A DNA stretch of 64,000 nucleotides from Brachybacterium epidermidis (GCF_015209585.1 NZ_JADEYR010000010.1:1-64000); one strand, 5' to 3'; positions 23,190-33,808 are shown, counted from the first letter of the stretch. Made by a program: numbers and translations. The notes: generated from the letters alone by a model not told the origin.

Positions 23190-24031
23190 ACTGGCCCGCG
23201 CTGCGCAGCGAGCTGCGCCGCACCAACTACGCCGGGCGCCCCGTCACCCTCGCTGAGGGCGCTGCGGTGTCCGCACTGCTCGCCACGGGCACAGCGCTCG
23301 CCGGCAGCAGGCGAGACGCCCTCGTGCTGGGGGCGGTGGGAGCGCTGGGCCTGGCCGACGACCTGCTCGAACCGCGCCAGCGCCGCGCGGGACGACCGGT
23401 GGCCAAGGGACTGCGCGGCCATCTCGGCGCCCTGTGCAGCGGGCGACTCACCACCGGGGGCGCCAAGGCCCTCGGCATCCCGGCCCTGGCCCTGCTGGGC
23501 GCGGCAGCGGCACCCCGTCCACGACACGGCGCTATGGTGGCGGCCGACGCGATCCTGGTGGCCGGCTGCGCCAACCTGGCGAACCTGCTGGACCTGCGCC
23601 CGGGGCGCGCGCTCAAGGCGGTGATCCCCGCTGCCGCCGCACTCGCGGTCCCATCGGCATCGGCACCGGCCCGTGGTAGGAGGGACGCGGGGCAGGGGCA
23701 TCCCTGCGGCGACCGCGACGCCAGCGGGCGGGCACTCGCGATCGCCGCCCTGGTGCCGGCTGCAGCTGCACTGCTGCCGGACCTGCGGGAGCACGGCATG
23801 CTCGGGGACGCCGGAGCCAACGCCCTCGGGGCCGCTGTCGGCCTCGCCGCCACCCGCCGTGCCCCGCGGCCGGTGCGACTCGGCCTGACCGGCCTGGTGG
23901 TGGCCCTCACCCTCGCCAGCGAGCGCGTGAGCTTCAGCGCTGTGATCGATCGCATCCCGGCGCTGAGAGCCGTGGACAGCTGGGGCCGACGGCACACACC
24001 CAGCGGGTCGGCAGAGGACCCTGACGCATGA
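23186..24031 (+). CDS. MraY/WecA-like glycosyl-phosphotransferase
   Basis: A 281-residue polytopic protein related to polyprenyl-phosphate N-acetylhexosamine-1-phosphate transferases. It keeps three recognisable motifs of that family in short form: ADDLL near residue 55, NLANLLDLRPGRALK near 130, and MLGDAGANALGAAVG near 208. It is shorter than MraY (about 320-360) and the middle segment (ARGRRDAGQGHPCGD) is charged and atypical. GTG 23186 overlaps the previous stop, and MurJ follows with a 4-base overlap. Context suggests an undecaprenyl-linked envelope step, but the sugar and acceptor are unknown; loss of catalysis cannot be excluded. Confidence 0.7.
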   Translation: MNWPALRSELRRTNYAGRPVTLAEGAAVSALLATGTALAGSRRDALVLGAVGALGLADDLLEPRQRRAGRPVAKGLRGHLGALCSGRLTTGGAKALGIPALALLGAAAAPRPRHGAMVAADAILVAGCANLANLLDLRPGRALKAVIPAAAALAVPSASAPARGRRDAGQGHPCGDRDASGRALAIAALVPAAAALLPDLREHGMLGDAGANALGAAVGLAATRRAPRPVRLGLTGLVVALTLASERVSFSAVIDRIPALRAVDSWGRRHTPSGSAEDPDA

Positions 24032-25791
24032 GCGGCACCGAGCAGTCCCCCGCCACGGATCCCTCGCCCCTGGGCGGCACCGCCCGCGCCGTCCTGCGCG
24101 GCGCAGGGATCATCCTGGTCATCACCGTGGTGGCGCGGATCGCGGGCTTCGTGAGGTACCTGGTGTTCGGTGCCAGCGTGGGCGCCGGGGACGTCGGCAC
24201 CGCCTACTCCACCGCCAACCTCCTCCCCAACGTCCTGTTCGAGGTGGTGGCCGGGGGCGCCCTGGCCGCTGTGGTCGTGCCCCTGGTCGCCGGTCTGGTC
24301 CCCGAACGGCAGGACCGCGACGGCCAGCAGCTGCCCGTGCACGGCACGGAGACCCCCACCCCGGGTGCCGCCGACGTGGCCGATGGGCGCGATCGCGCCG
24401 ACCGCATCATCTCCGCCCTGCTCACCTGGACCCTGCTGATCACCGCAGCCCTGGCCGCCGTCGTGATCGTGCTCGCACAGCCGCTGACCGAACTGCTGCT
24501 GGGCAGCGAGGACATGGCCGGCCCGGGCATCGACCTGGGTGCTCGCCTGCTGCGCATCTTCGCCCTGCAGCTGCCTCTGTACGGCATCGCCGTGATCCTG
24601 GGCGCCTACCTGCAGGCGCGCAAGCGGTTCGTGTGGCCCGCACTGATGCCGCTGCTGTCCTCACTGCTGGTGATGGCCTCCTACCGCGTGTACGCCGCGA
24701 TGGTGCCGCCGGTGGCGACCGCTTCGACGATCGATCCGCCTGCCGTGGGATGGCTCGGCTGGGGCACCACCGCCGGCGTGGCCGTCATGGGGCTCCCGGT
24801 GCTGATCGCCTCCCTGCACGCAGGCCTGCGGCTGCGTCCGACGCTGCGGATGCCCGCCGGGGTGGGCCGCCAGGCCCTGGCCCTGGGCGCCGCCGGGATC
24901 GGTGCCGTGGGAGCTCAGCAGGCCGTGCTGGGCCTGGTGCTGCTGCTGGCCATGGGCGCCGGAGGCACCGGCACCCTGCCCGTGTTCCAGTACGCCCAGG
25001 CCGTGTACCTGCTGCCCTTCGCCGTGCTGGTGGTGCCGCTGACCACCGCGGTGTTCCCCCATCTGGCCGAACTGCGGCTGGTGGGCGACCCGGTGGCCTT
25101 TGCCCGGGTGTCCTCCGCCTCCGTGCGCACGGTGATCCTGGTGGCGGTCGCAGGTTCGGCCATGCTGATCGCCGGGGCACCCGCCGTGGAGCAGTTCTTC
25201 CGGCTGGTCGACCGCTCCGGCGCGGCCGGCGTGGGCTCCACCTCTGCGGCGCTGGCCCTGGGACTGGCCGGCTACGCCGTGACCACCCAGTGCACGAGGG
25301 TGCTCTCGGCAGCGCTCCGCGCGCGGGATGCGCTGCTGGTGGGGTCCGTGGGCTGGGGAGCGGCAGCCGTGCTGATCCTGGTGGTCACCCTGCCCAGCCC
25401 GGGGCGCTCAGCAGCCGAGGCCGCCACCGCCTTCGGCATCTGCATCGCCATCGGGATGTCGCTGTCGGCCCTGGTGGGGCTGGGGCGGATCGCAGACGTG
25501 GTCGACCCCGGGGGAGACGCCCACCTGCTGCGGCGCACCTCCCTGATGGGCCCCGTGGCGCTGATCGCCGGAGCCGTCCCCGGCCTGCTGCTCGCCAAAT
25601 GGCTGGTCACCTCCACCACCGGCATCACCGGATCCGTGCTGGCCGGCATCGGCGCGGGACTGCTCGCCGCGGTGCTCAGCGGTGCGGTGCTGGCAGTGAC
25701 CGATCTGCCGCTGCTGCACCGCCTGCCCTCCATGCTGCGCAGGGGACGACAGCAGGCGCCAGCCCCGGCGCGCGGGAGCACCGCGTCATGA
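24028..25791 (+). CDS. murJ: Lipid II flippase MurJ/MviN-like
   Basis: The 587-residue protein has about 14 hydrophobic segments and the MOP-superfamily pattern (RIAGFVRYLVFGASVGAGDVGTAYSTANLLPNVLFEVVAGGALAAVVVPL at residues about 36-86, broken here by no gap). It is expected to move lipid-linked peptidoglycan precursors across the membrane. A charged loop (ERQDRDGQQLPVHG) interrupts segments 3 and 4. ATG 24028 overlaps the upstream stop. Adjacent MraY-like and glycosyltransferase genes make a lipid-linked sugar pathway likely; it may be a MurJ paralogue rather than the essential copy, which cannot be judged without the genome. Confidence 0.87.
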   Translation: MSGTEQSPATDPSPLGGTARAVLRGAGIILVITVVARIAGFVRYLVFGASVGAGDVGTAYSTANLLPNVLFEVVAGGALAAVVVPLVAGLVPERQDRDGQQLPVHGTETPTPGAADVADGRDRADRIISALLTWTLLITAALAAVVIVLAQPLTELLLGSEDMAGPGIDLGARLLRIFALQLPLYGIAVILGAYLQARKRFVWPALMPLLSSLLVMASYRVYAAMVPPVATASTIDPPAVGWLGWGTTAGVAVMGLPVLIASLHAGLRLRPTLRMPAGVGRQALALGAAGIGAVGAQQAVLGLVLLLAMGAGGTGTLPVFQYAQAVYLLPFAVLVVPLTTAVFPHLAELRLVGDPVAFARVSSASVRTVILVAVAGSAMLIAGAPAVEQFFRLVDRSGAAGVGSTSAALALGLAGYAVTTQCTRVLSAALRARDALLVGSVGWGAAAVLILVVTLPSPGRSAAEAATAFGICIAIGMSLSALVGLGRIADVVDPGGDAHLLRRTSLMGPVALIAGAVPGLLLAKWLVTSTTGITGSVLAGIGAGLLAAVLSGAVLAVTDLPLLHRLPSMLRRGRQQAPAPARGSTAS

Positions 25792-26909
25792 CGGCGACCG
25801 ACGGGGCCGCGGCCGGGAAGCGAGGGCCTGGAGGAGACCTCGCAGTGCTCCTGGTGCGCCCCCTCGCCACCGGGGGCCTGGCCGCGCACGTCGACCATGA
25901 GCTGCGCCTGCTGCGAGCCGCGGGACTCACGGTGCACGAATCCACCGTGCAGATCCCCGCGCGACCGCACCCCGCCACGGATCTGCGGACCGTGCGCACA
26001 CTGAGGCGCGAGGCCCGCGCCCACCGCCCCGATGCAGTGCACGCCCATGGGCTGCGAGCCGGCGCACTGGCCGCCCTGGCACTGCCCGGCAGAGGGCGCC
26101 TGGTGGTCACCCTGCACAACCGCACCCTGGGCTCACGTGGAGTGCGTCTGATCGGAAGGGCCCTGCTGCGGATCATCGCGCGCCGGGCGGACACGATCCT
26201 GTGCGTCTCCCCGGATCTGCTCGAGGACGCCCGAGCCGCCGGTGCCGCGGACGTGAGGTACGCGGTGGTGCCGGCCCCGGAACACCCCGCCGCAGGCGAA
26301 GGGGACCCCGACCCCGTAGCCGGGGCACTACCGGTGTCTGAGGAGACACCAGTCCTGCCCGAGGCCGATCCTGCCCGCCTCGATGTGCTGGTGCTCGCGA
26401 GGCTGGCCCCGCAGAAGGGGCTGGACACTGTGCTCGATGCCGCCGCACTGCTGACCTCAGGGAGGGCAGGGGGCGCGGTCCGCATCCGCATCGCCGGTGA
26501 GGGACCGCTGCGGGCGCCGCTGGAGTCCCGGATCCGCCAGGAGCGCCTCCCGGTCGAACTGCTGGGCCATCGCTCGGACGTGCCCGCTCTGCTGGCGGCC
26601 GCGGACCTGGTGGTCTCGGCGGCGGTGTGGGAAGGACAGCCCGTGGCGCTGCAGGAAGCCCTGCGGGCAGGCCGCGCGATCGTGGCGACCGACGCCGGCG
26701 GGACCCGCTGGGTCACCGGTGATGCCGCCCAGCTGGTGCCCGTCGGTGACGCCGCCGCTCTGGCAGCTGCGGTGCAGCGGCACCGGGATCCCCGGGTGCG
26801 GCACGCCGCCGAACAGGCATCCCGGCTGCGCGCAGCCCAGCTGCCCACCGAGCAGGACCTGAAGCGCCAGCTGGTGGATGTGCTCGCGGGAGCGGACCGG
26901 CCGGGGTAG
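25788..26909 (+). CDS. Glycosyltransferase family 4 protein
   Basis: A 373-residue GT-B fold glycosyltransferase. The N-terminal half shows LLVRPLATGGLAAHVDHELRLLRAAGL and DAVHAHGLRAGALAALALPGRGRLVVTLHN; the C-terminal half has the nucleotide-sugar part (VLVLARLAPQKGLDTVLDAA, RIAGEGPLR, LLGHRSDVPALLAAADLVVS) and the EX7E-type motif in WEGQPVALQEALRAGRAIVATDAGG. No signal peptide or membrane segment. It closes the envelope run (ATG 25788 overlaps the murJ stop), so its acceptor is probably a lipid-linked intermediate from the MraY-like enzyme; this is inference. Confidence 0.85.
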   Translation: MTATDGAAAGKRGPGGDLAVLLVRPLATGGLAAHVDHELRLLRAAGLTVHESTVQIPARPHPATDLRTVRTLRREARAHRPDAVHAHGLRAGALAALALPGRGRLVVTLHNRTLGSRGVRLIGRALLRIIARRADTILCVSPDLLEDARAAGAADVRYAVVPAPEHPAAGEGDPDPVAGALPVSEETPVLPEADPARLDVLVLARLAPQKGLDTVLDAAALLTSGRAGGAVRIRIAGEGPLRAPLESRIRQERLPVELLGHRSDVPALLAAADLVVSAAVWEGQPVALQEALRAGRAIVATDAGGTRWVTGDAAQLVPVGDAAALAAAVQRHRDPRVRHAAEQASRLRAAQLPTEQDLKRQLVDVLAGADRPG

Positions 26910-26912
26910 GGT
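26907..26912 (+). promoter_or_regulatory. -10 element of pyrG, leaderless type
   Basis: TAGGGT overlaps the stop codon of the glycosyltransferase and lies 8 bases before GTG 26921. pyrG can therefore be expressed independently of the upstream run. Confidence 0.45.
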
Positions 26913-26914
26913 GA

Positions 26915-28778
<1,864 letters not shown>

Positions 28779-28782
<4 letters not shown>

Positions 28783-29459
28783 GCGCCGAAGATGCACAGC
28801 GGGAGCGAACAGTGCCGCAGCAGCTGCGGGACGAGCCCGATCCCCGCCAGCTCGCCCACCGCGAGGTTCTGCACCGCGGCATGGTGTGGGACCTGGTGCG
28901 CGACACCGTGGACTTCGCCCCCGGGGTGCGGTTCGACCGCGAGTACGTGTGGCACACCGGCGCGGTCGCCGTGCTCGCCGTGGACGGGCAGGACCGCGTC
29001 CTGCTGATCCGCCAGTACCGCCACCCGGTGGGGCACTCGCTGTGGGAGATCCCCGCCGGTCTGCTCGACCTCGACGGGGAGCCCCCCCACGTGGCGGCGG
29101 CCCGTGAGCTCACCGAGGAGACCGGTTACGAGGCCGGGCAGCTGCACACCCTGGTGGACCTGCGCCCCAGTCCCGGCGGGAACGACGAGGTGATCCGCGT
29201 CTACCTCGCCACCGAGGTGCGGGAGACCCAGGACGACTTCGAGCGCACCGATGAGGAGGCCGAGCTGGTCACCCGCTGGGTCCCGCTCAGCGAAGCCGTG
29301 GCCGCCGTGCTCGAGGGCCGCATCACCAACGGGACGACGGTCAGTGCGCTGCTCGCCCTGCAGTCCGTGCGCACCTCCCAGGATCGGCAGGGCGCGGATC
29401 CGCTGGGCCGGCTGCGCCCGGCCGAGGCGCCCTTCCTCACGCGACCGGGTCGGGACTGA
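28779..29459 (+). CDS. NUDIX hydrolase, ADP-ribose pyrophosphatase-like
   Basis: The 226 residues match the ADP-ribose pyrophosphatase subfamily, which hydrolyses ADP-ribose to AMP and ribose 5-phosphate. The Nudix box lies near residues 95-117 (GLLDLDGEPPHVAAARELTEETGYE), preceded by RVLLIRQYRHPVGHSLWEIPAG, and SPGGNDEVIRVYLATEV follows at the position used for subfamily assignment. ATG 28779 overlaps the restored pyrG stop. The pyrG-NUDIX pair is common in actinobacteria. The last 23 bases overlap the convergent RNase D gene. Confidence 0.9.
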
Positions 29460-30669
29460 CCGGCACCGACCGCAGCGCTTCCACCAGGACCGGAGCGGTG
29501 AGCTCCGCCTGCCAGGGGCGAGCGCCCAGCGCGGTCAGCTGGTCCATCACCTCGGACTGCGAGCCTGCCTGCTCGTTCTCGAACACCCATTGCCGCAGCG
29601 CCGCCGGCTGCAGCAGGTTCTCGGGGGGGACCTGCACCCGCTCGGACAGGGCGGCGACGTGCTCGCGTGCCGCCCGGTAGCGCTCCCAGGCCTCCGGGTG
29701 CTTCTTGGACCACAGCTTGTGCGGCGGGGGATAGCTGGGCTCGTTGCGCTGGGGCAGATGGGCGGCCGGCAGTTCCAGGCCCGAGCGCGCCGCCTGCCAC
29801 CAGGTGTCCTTCTTCCGCAGCCGGGCCGGCAGGGCCCTGGTGAAGCTGTCGGGCCCGCGGGGGGCCTCCTTGGCAGCGGCCACGATCTCGCGATCGCGGA
29901 TTACCCGGTGCGGGGAGAGGTCCTCCCGCTGGGCGATCGCATCGCGTCGCTCCCACATGGCCCGTGCGGCTGCCAGCTGCCGGGGGGAGCGCAGAGCGCC
30001 CAGCCCGTGCATTGCGCGCCAGCGGCCCTGCCGGGAGGCGGGCTGCTCGCGGGTGCGCTCGTGCTCGAACTCCTGCCGGGCCCACTCGTCCTTGCCTGCC
30101 TCGCGCAGCCGCCCGGCCAGGATGTCCCGCACCTCCAGCAGCACCTCCACGTCCAGGGCCGCGTAGGTGAGCCAGCTCTCCGGCAGGGGCCGCTTGGACC
30201 AGTCCGCGGCGGAGTGCTCCTTGGCCAGGGCGAGGGACAGGGTGTCCTCCACCACGGCGGAGAGCCCCACCCGCTCCATGCCCAGCAGCCTGGCGGCCAG
30301 CTCGGTGTCGAACAGGCGCCGGGGGTGGAGTCCCAGCTCTGCCAGGCTGGGCAGATCCTGGCCAGCGGCATGCAGCACCCATTCCCGCTCACCCATCAGG
30401 GCCTGCAGGGTGGGCGGCACCGTGAAGGCGATCGGGTCGATCAGGGCGGTGCCCGCGCTGCGCGAGCGCAGCTGGATCAGATAGGCCCGATTGGAGTACC
30501 GGTAGCTGGAGGCCCGTTCGGCGTCCACCGCGATCGGGTCGTCGTCCCCGGCGGCCCGCTCGCACCAGGCCAGAAGCGGCTGGATGCGGTCGATCACCGG
30601 GACCAGGCCCTCGCGAGGACTGGTCAGCGGGGTGGCGGTGGTGCTGTGCTCGGGCTGGACCTCGCTCAC
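29437..30669 (-). CDS. rnd: Ribonuclease D-like 3'-5' exonuclease with HRDC domain
   Basis: The 410-residue protein has a DEDDy exonuclease domain: PIAVDAERAS (first Asp-x-Glu), HAAGQDLPSL (second Asp) and WLTYAALDVEVLLEVRD (Tyr and last Asp). The C-terminal half contains a helical HRDC segment (ALRSPRQLAAARAMWERRDAIAQREDLSPHRVIRDREIV). RNase D trims tRNA and other stable RNA 3' ends. GTG 30669 has GAGGA upstream and overlaps the DUF3000 stop by 4 bases; the longer opening reads into that gene. The two genes form a reverse operon found in many actinobacteria. Confidence 0.9.
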   Translation of the reverse strand: MSEVQPEHSTTATPLTSPREGLVPVIDRIQPLLAWCERAAGDDDPIAVDAERASSYRYSNRAYLIQLRSRSAGTALIDPIAFTVPPTLQALMGEREWVLHAAGQDLPSLAELGLHPRRLFDTELAARLLGMERVGLSAVVEDTLSLALAKEHSAADWSKRPLPESWLTYAALDVEVLLEVRDILAGRLREAGKDEWARQEFEHERTREQPASRQGRWRAMHGLGALRSPRQLAAARAMWERRDAIAQREDLSPHRVIRDREIVAAAKEAPRGPDSFTRALPARLRKKDTWWQAARSGLELPAAHLPQRNEPSYPPPHKLWSKKHPEAWERYRAAREHVAALSERVQVPPENLLQPAALRQWVFENEQAGSQSEVMDQLTALGARPWQAELTAPVLVEALRSVPVSPDPVA

Positions 30670-31292
30670 CGCGGGTCCTCGCAGTCGTGCGGGGCGCGGG
30701 CCCGATGGGAGGGCACCAGCGGCGCCACCCTGGGCGGTGCCGGAGGAAGCCCGCCGGCGGCAGCGAGCATGGCCGCCCAGGCGGCGAAGTGCGGCGCCAG
30801 GTCCACGCAGCCGTCCTCGGTGCTCCCGCATTCCGGGGTCCAGGAGATCCGCATCTCCACATCCACCGTGGAGGGACGGTCCGCGAGGGCCCCGTAGGAC
30901 TGGGAGACCACACGGGTGGCGGTGCAGCCCAGCTCCCGCGCCGAGGCGTCGTGCAGCTCGAGCGACTCGGTCACCCACGACCAGGCGACATCGCCCAGCA
31001 TCGACTCCACCGCGAACTCCGGCTCCAGGCGTGCCTGCACCAGCACCACCATGCGCCAGGTGCCGTCCCAGGACTCCTGGCCCGCGGGGTCGTGCAGGAT
31101 CACCAGGCGACCACTGGCCAGCTCCTCGTCCTCCATCACGATCTCCGCGGTGGCGGCCCAGGTGGAGGGCGCCATCCTGGAGGGAGCGGGGATCTCCCGC
31201 CACTCCACTTCTGGGCGCAGCGGGGCTGCGGTCATGGCGGAGACGGCGGCGCGAAACGTGTCGTCGCCGGAGCGGATTCGATGGACGGACAC
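30666..31292 (-). CDS. DUF3000 domain-containing protein
   Basis: Function is unknown. The 208 residues match DUF3000, an actinobacterial family usually next to RNase D: PEVEWREIPAPSRMAPSTWAA near residue 27, ASGRLVILHDPAGQESWDGTWRMVVLVQARLE, and ADRPSTVDVEMRISWTP. No signal peptide, membrane segment or catalytic motif is visible. GTG 31292 is selected because TACGCT ends 6 bases before it and the conserved domain starts about 20 residues later. The overlap with rnd predicts coupled translation, so a role connected with RNA processing is possible but unproven. Confidence 0.82.
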   Translation of the reverse strand: MSVHRIRSGDDTFRAAVSAMTAAPLRPEVEWREIPAPSRMAPSTWAATAEIVMEDEELASGRLVILHDPAGQESWDGTWRMVVLVQARLEPEFAVESMLGDVAWSWVTESLELHDASARELGCTATRVVSQSYGALADRPSTVDVEMRISWTPECGSTEDGCVDLAPHFAAWAAMLAAAGGLPPAPPRVAPLVPSHRARAPHDCEDPR

Positions 31293-31298
31293 CCTGGG

Positions 31299-31304
31299 AG
31301 CGTA
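31299..31304 (-). promoter_or_regulatory. -10 element of DUF3000-rnd operon, leaderless type
   Basis: On the reverse strand TACGCT lies 6 bases before GTG 31292. No Shine-Dalgarno; no recognisable -35. Confidence 0.45.
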
Positions 31305-31381
31305 TCGGCGCACCCTGCGCTGCCCGGGCAGGCGCGCCGGAAAGGCCCGGTGCGCCAGGTCAGCGGCCGGCCATGGGCCCG

Positions 31382-31807
31382 TCAGCCGTCCGTGTGCCGC
31401 AGGCTGATGGAGTTGATGCAGTAGCGCTGGTCGGTGGGCGTGGGGAAGCCCTCGCCCTCGAACACGTGGCCCAGGTGGGAGCCGCAGTTCGCGCAGCGCA
31501 CCTCGATGCGGTGCATGCCCAGGGAGGTGTCCTCCAGCAGCTCGACCGCCTCGGAGTCGGTGGGGGCGTAGAACGCGGGCCACCCGCAGTGGGCGTCGAA
31601 CTGGGTATCGGCGGTGAACAGCTCCGCTCCGCAGGCGCGGCAGGCGTAGGTGCCGGCGGGCCGCACCTCCTCGTACTCCCCGGTGAAGGGTCGCTCGGTG
31701 CCGCCCTGTCGCAGCACCTGGTACTCCTCGGGGCTGAGCTTCGCGCGCCACTCCTGCTCGTTGAGCGTGATCGGGTAGGGGCGGGAGCCGATGGGGTCGT
31801 GGGACAT
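31382..31807 (-). CDS. msrB: Peptide-methionine (R)-S-oxide reductase
   Basis: MsrB repairs the R-epimer of methionine sulfoxide in proteins. The 141 residues show both zinc Cys pairs (CRACGAELF and CANCGSHLGHVF), the CGWPAF motif and the catalytic Cys in RYCINSISL near the C-terminus. No signal peptide, so it is cytoplasmic. The start ATG 31807 is one base after the stop of the upstream unknown gene, so the two are co-transcribed on the reverse strand. No msrA is in the window. Confidence 0.94.
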   Translation of the reverse strand: MSHDPIGSRPYPITLNEQEWRAKLSPEEYQVLRQGGTERPFTGEYEEVRPAGTYACRACGAELFTADTQFDAHCGWPAFYAPTDSEAVELLEDTSLGMHRIEVRCANCGSHLGHVFEGEGFPTPTDQRYCINSISLRHTDG

Positions 31808-31808
31808 G

Positions 31809-32360
31809 TCAGGAGGTTCCGATCTGTGGGGAGCCGGGGTACAGGTGCAGCACGGTCGCGCTGAGGTGGTCCTCCAGGCGGTGCGCCCAGTCCTGGGCGA
31901 ATGTCTCCTCCAGCAGCTGCGGATCGCTGAAGACGACCACCGTCTGGGTCTCGCAGCCCTCGGCGAGATGCGCGGAGACCACCTCGAGAGGGGCCTCGGC
32001 CGCGGTCCGACCCTCGACCGCACAGCCCGCGGCGGTGAACGCCTTGGACACCGAGGCCAGGACCTCCTCGGCGGTCGGCCGCTGGGATGACTCGGGATGC
32101 ACCCGCTCGGCGACGGCGTCCCAGGCGCCCTGCAGGTCCAGCAGGCCCAGGCGGTCGATCACCTCGACCATCATGGGGCGGGTGAGCCGCGCGGGGATCA
32201 CCACGTTGACGCTGAGCGCGCCCGGCGTCCCGACGTCACCGGGGGCGGGTGCGTCGACGGCGGGCTCCGAGCCGGGACCCAGGCCCAGGTACTCCAGGGC
32301 CCGCATGGCATCCGCAGGTGCGATCGGCACCTCGGAGAGGACCACGAACGAACTGCTCAT
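31809..32360 (-). CDS. Conserved protein of unknown function
   Basis: I do not recognise this family. The 183 residues appear to be soluble, begin MSSSFVVLSEVPIAP and contain PARLTRPMMVEVIDRLGLLDLQGAWDAVAERV and TVVVFSDPQLLEETFAQDWAHRLEDHLSATVLHLYPG. The alternation of beta and helical stretches suggests a compact alpha/beta fold, possibly two related halves; no Cys-rich or catalytic motif is apparent. It is immediately upstream of msrB (one base apart) and probably shares its transcript. ATG 32360 follows TAGGAT by 7 bases on the reverse strand. A link to oxidative protein repair is only contextual. Confidence 0.65.
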   Translation of the reverse strand: MSSSFVVLSEVPIAPADAMRALEYLGLGPGSEPAVDAPAPGDVGTPGALSVNVVIPARLTRPMMVEVIDRLGLLDLQGAWDAVAERVHPESSQRPTAEEVLASVSKAFTAAGCAVEGRTAAEAPLEVVSAHLAEGCETQTVVVFSDPQLLEETFAQDWAHRLEDHLSATVLHLYPGSPQIGTS

Positions 32361-32367
32361 GCCATCG

Positions 32368-32373
32368 ATCCTA
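32368..32373 (-). promoter_or_regulatory. -10 element, leaderless type, reverse of a divergent pair
   Basis: On the reverse strand TAGGAT lies 7 bases before ATG 32360. It is back to back with the forward element at 32412-32417. Confidence 0.5.
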
Positions 32374-32411
32374 TGCCTCCTGCTCCCGGCCTCCCACTCC
32401 CGGCATCCCAC

Positions 32412-32417
32412 TACAGT
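32412..32417 (+). promoter_or_regulatory. -10 element, leaderless type, forward of a divergent pair
   Basis: TACAGT lies 7 bases before ATG 32425. Only 64 bases separate the two divergent start codons, so both promoters share their upstream DNA. Confidence 0.5.
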
Positions 32418-32424
32418 GGGAACC

Positions 32425-33792
32425 ATGCCCCTCCCGTGGTCAGGCCCACACTCCCGTGCGCTCCCGCTGCCGCTCCGCCGCGCCCAGGAACCGGTCGCAG
32501 AGCAGGACCGCTGGGGCGGGACCCTGCTGGTCGGCGGCATGATGGCCGCCGGCATGTTCACCCTCAGCGGCGGTCTGCTCACCCTGGGAGCACGGATCAT
32601 GGCCAGGCTGCCGCTGGTGCCGCAGCAGAGCATCCGTCAGCGCCGGGCCATCCCCGTGCGCGCCGTCCACGCCGACCGCGTGCACCTGGACGCCGTCGGG
32701 GAGGCCACCCGCGACGGCTACCTGGCCCTGCGGCAGGCCGGAGGTGCCGCGCACGTGCGCCTGGGCCCGGTGACCTCCCGTCCCACCCCCACCACGGTCG
32801 CCCGGCCCCTGCTGGCCTCGGACGGCGAGGAGCCCCTGCGGGCCGATCCCGCCTCCGTCAACGGCTTCTACTGGTCCGGCTCCCCGCGCACCGCCCACGG
32901 ATTCCCCACCGAGGAGGTGGAGGTCGACTCGCCGGTGGGGCGCATGCCCGCCTGGCTGGTGCGGCCGGACTCCGCGCGGGCCGGTCGGGCAGCGGGAGGG
33001 CCACCGGAGCCGGAGACCTGGGCGATCCTCGTCCACGGCCACGGCGCCACGCGCGGCGAGACGCTGCGCCTGCTGCCGCTGCTGCGCACCCTGGGCCTGA
33101 CCAGCCTGGCGATCACCTACCGCAACGACACCGGTGCCCCGCCCTCCGCGGACCGCATGCACCACCTGGGCAGCGACGAATGGGAGGATGCCGAGGCCGC
33201 GGTCGAGTACGCCCTGGCGCACGGAGCGCAGCGGATCGTGCTGGTGGGCTGGTCGATGGGCGGGGGCATCGCGCTGCGCACGTCCGTGCGCTCTGCGCAC
33301 CGCGAGCGGATCGCCACCCTGGTGCTGGACTCCCCGGCGGTGGACTGGCACGACATCCTCGGGTACCACGCCGCTTCGGTGCGAGCACCGATCCCGATGC
33401 GCCGCCTGGCCATGTGGATGATCACCTCACCGATAGGGGCGCGCGCCGTGCGCCTGCGTGAGCCCCTCGCGCTGCACGAGATGCGGCCCGAGTACTACGG
33501 GGAGAACCTCACCCACCCCACCCTGCTGCTGCACGCCATGGACGACGCGACCGTACCGCCCGGCCCCAGCCGCACCCTTGCGTCCATGAGGCCCGACCTC
33601 GTGCAGTTCGTCCCCGTCGAGGGCGCCTCCCACACCCGGGAGTGGAACCTCGACCCGGCGCGGTACGAGCGGATCGTGGCGCGCCACCTGGCGCGCACCC
33701 TCGAGCTCCAGGTGGACGTCGACACCCTCGAACTGCCGGTGCGGGACCCCGCGGCCCCGCCCCTGCCGGGCTCCACCGGTGAGAGGGTGTGA
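32425..33792 (+). CDS. Membrane-anchored alpha/beta hydrolase
   Basis: The 455-residue protein has a hydrophobic segment near residues 32-55 (GTLLVGGMMAAGMFTLSGGL) that should anchor it in the membrane, then an alpha/beta hydrolase domain from about 170. The nucleophile elbow is LVGWSMGGGIALR (Ser near residue 281), the oxyanion region is AILVHGHGATRGE, the acid is probably in LLHAMDDATVPPG and the His in EGASHTREWN. The fold resembles prolyl-oligopeptidase-type or lysophospholipase-type S9-like hydrolases; the substrate is unknown. ATG 32425 is favoured by TACAGT 7 bases upstream; the opening from 32035 is antisense to the divergent gene. Confidence 0.85.
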   Translation: MPLPWSGPHSRALPLPLRRAQEPVAEQDRWGGTLLVGGMMAAGMFTLSGGLLTLGARIMARLPLVPQQSIRQRRAIPVRAVHADRVHLDAVGEATRDGYLALRQAGGAAHVRLGPVTSRPTPTTVARPLLASDGEEPLRADPASVNGFYWSGSPRTAHGFPTEEVEVDSPVGRMPAWLVRPDSARAGRAAGGPPEPETWAILVHGHGATRGETLRLLPLLRTLGLTSLAITYRNDTGAPPSADRMHHLGSDEWEDAEAAVEYALAHGAQRIVLVGWSMGGGIALRTSVRSAHRERIATLVLDSPAVDWHDILGYHAASVRAPIPMRRLAMWMITSPIGARAVRLREPLALHEMRPEYYGENLTHPTLLLHAMDDATVPPGPSRTLASMRPDLVQFVPVEGASHTREWNLDPARYERIVARHLARTLELQVDVDTLELPVRDPAAPPLPGSTGERV

Positions 33793-33808
33793 GAGCACCG
33801 GGGAGGGC

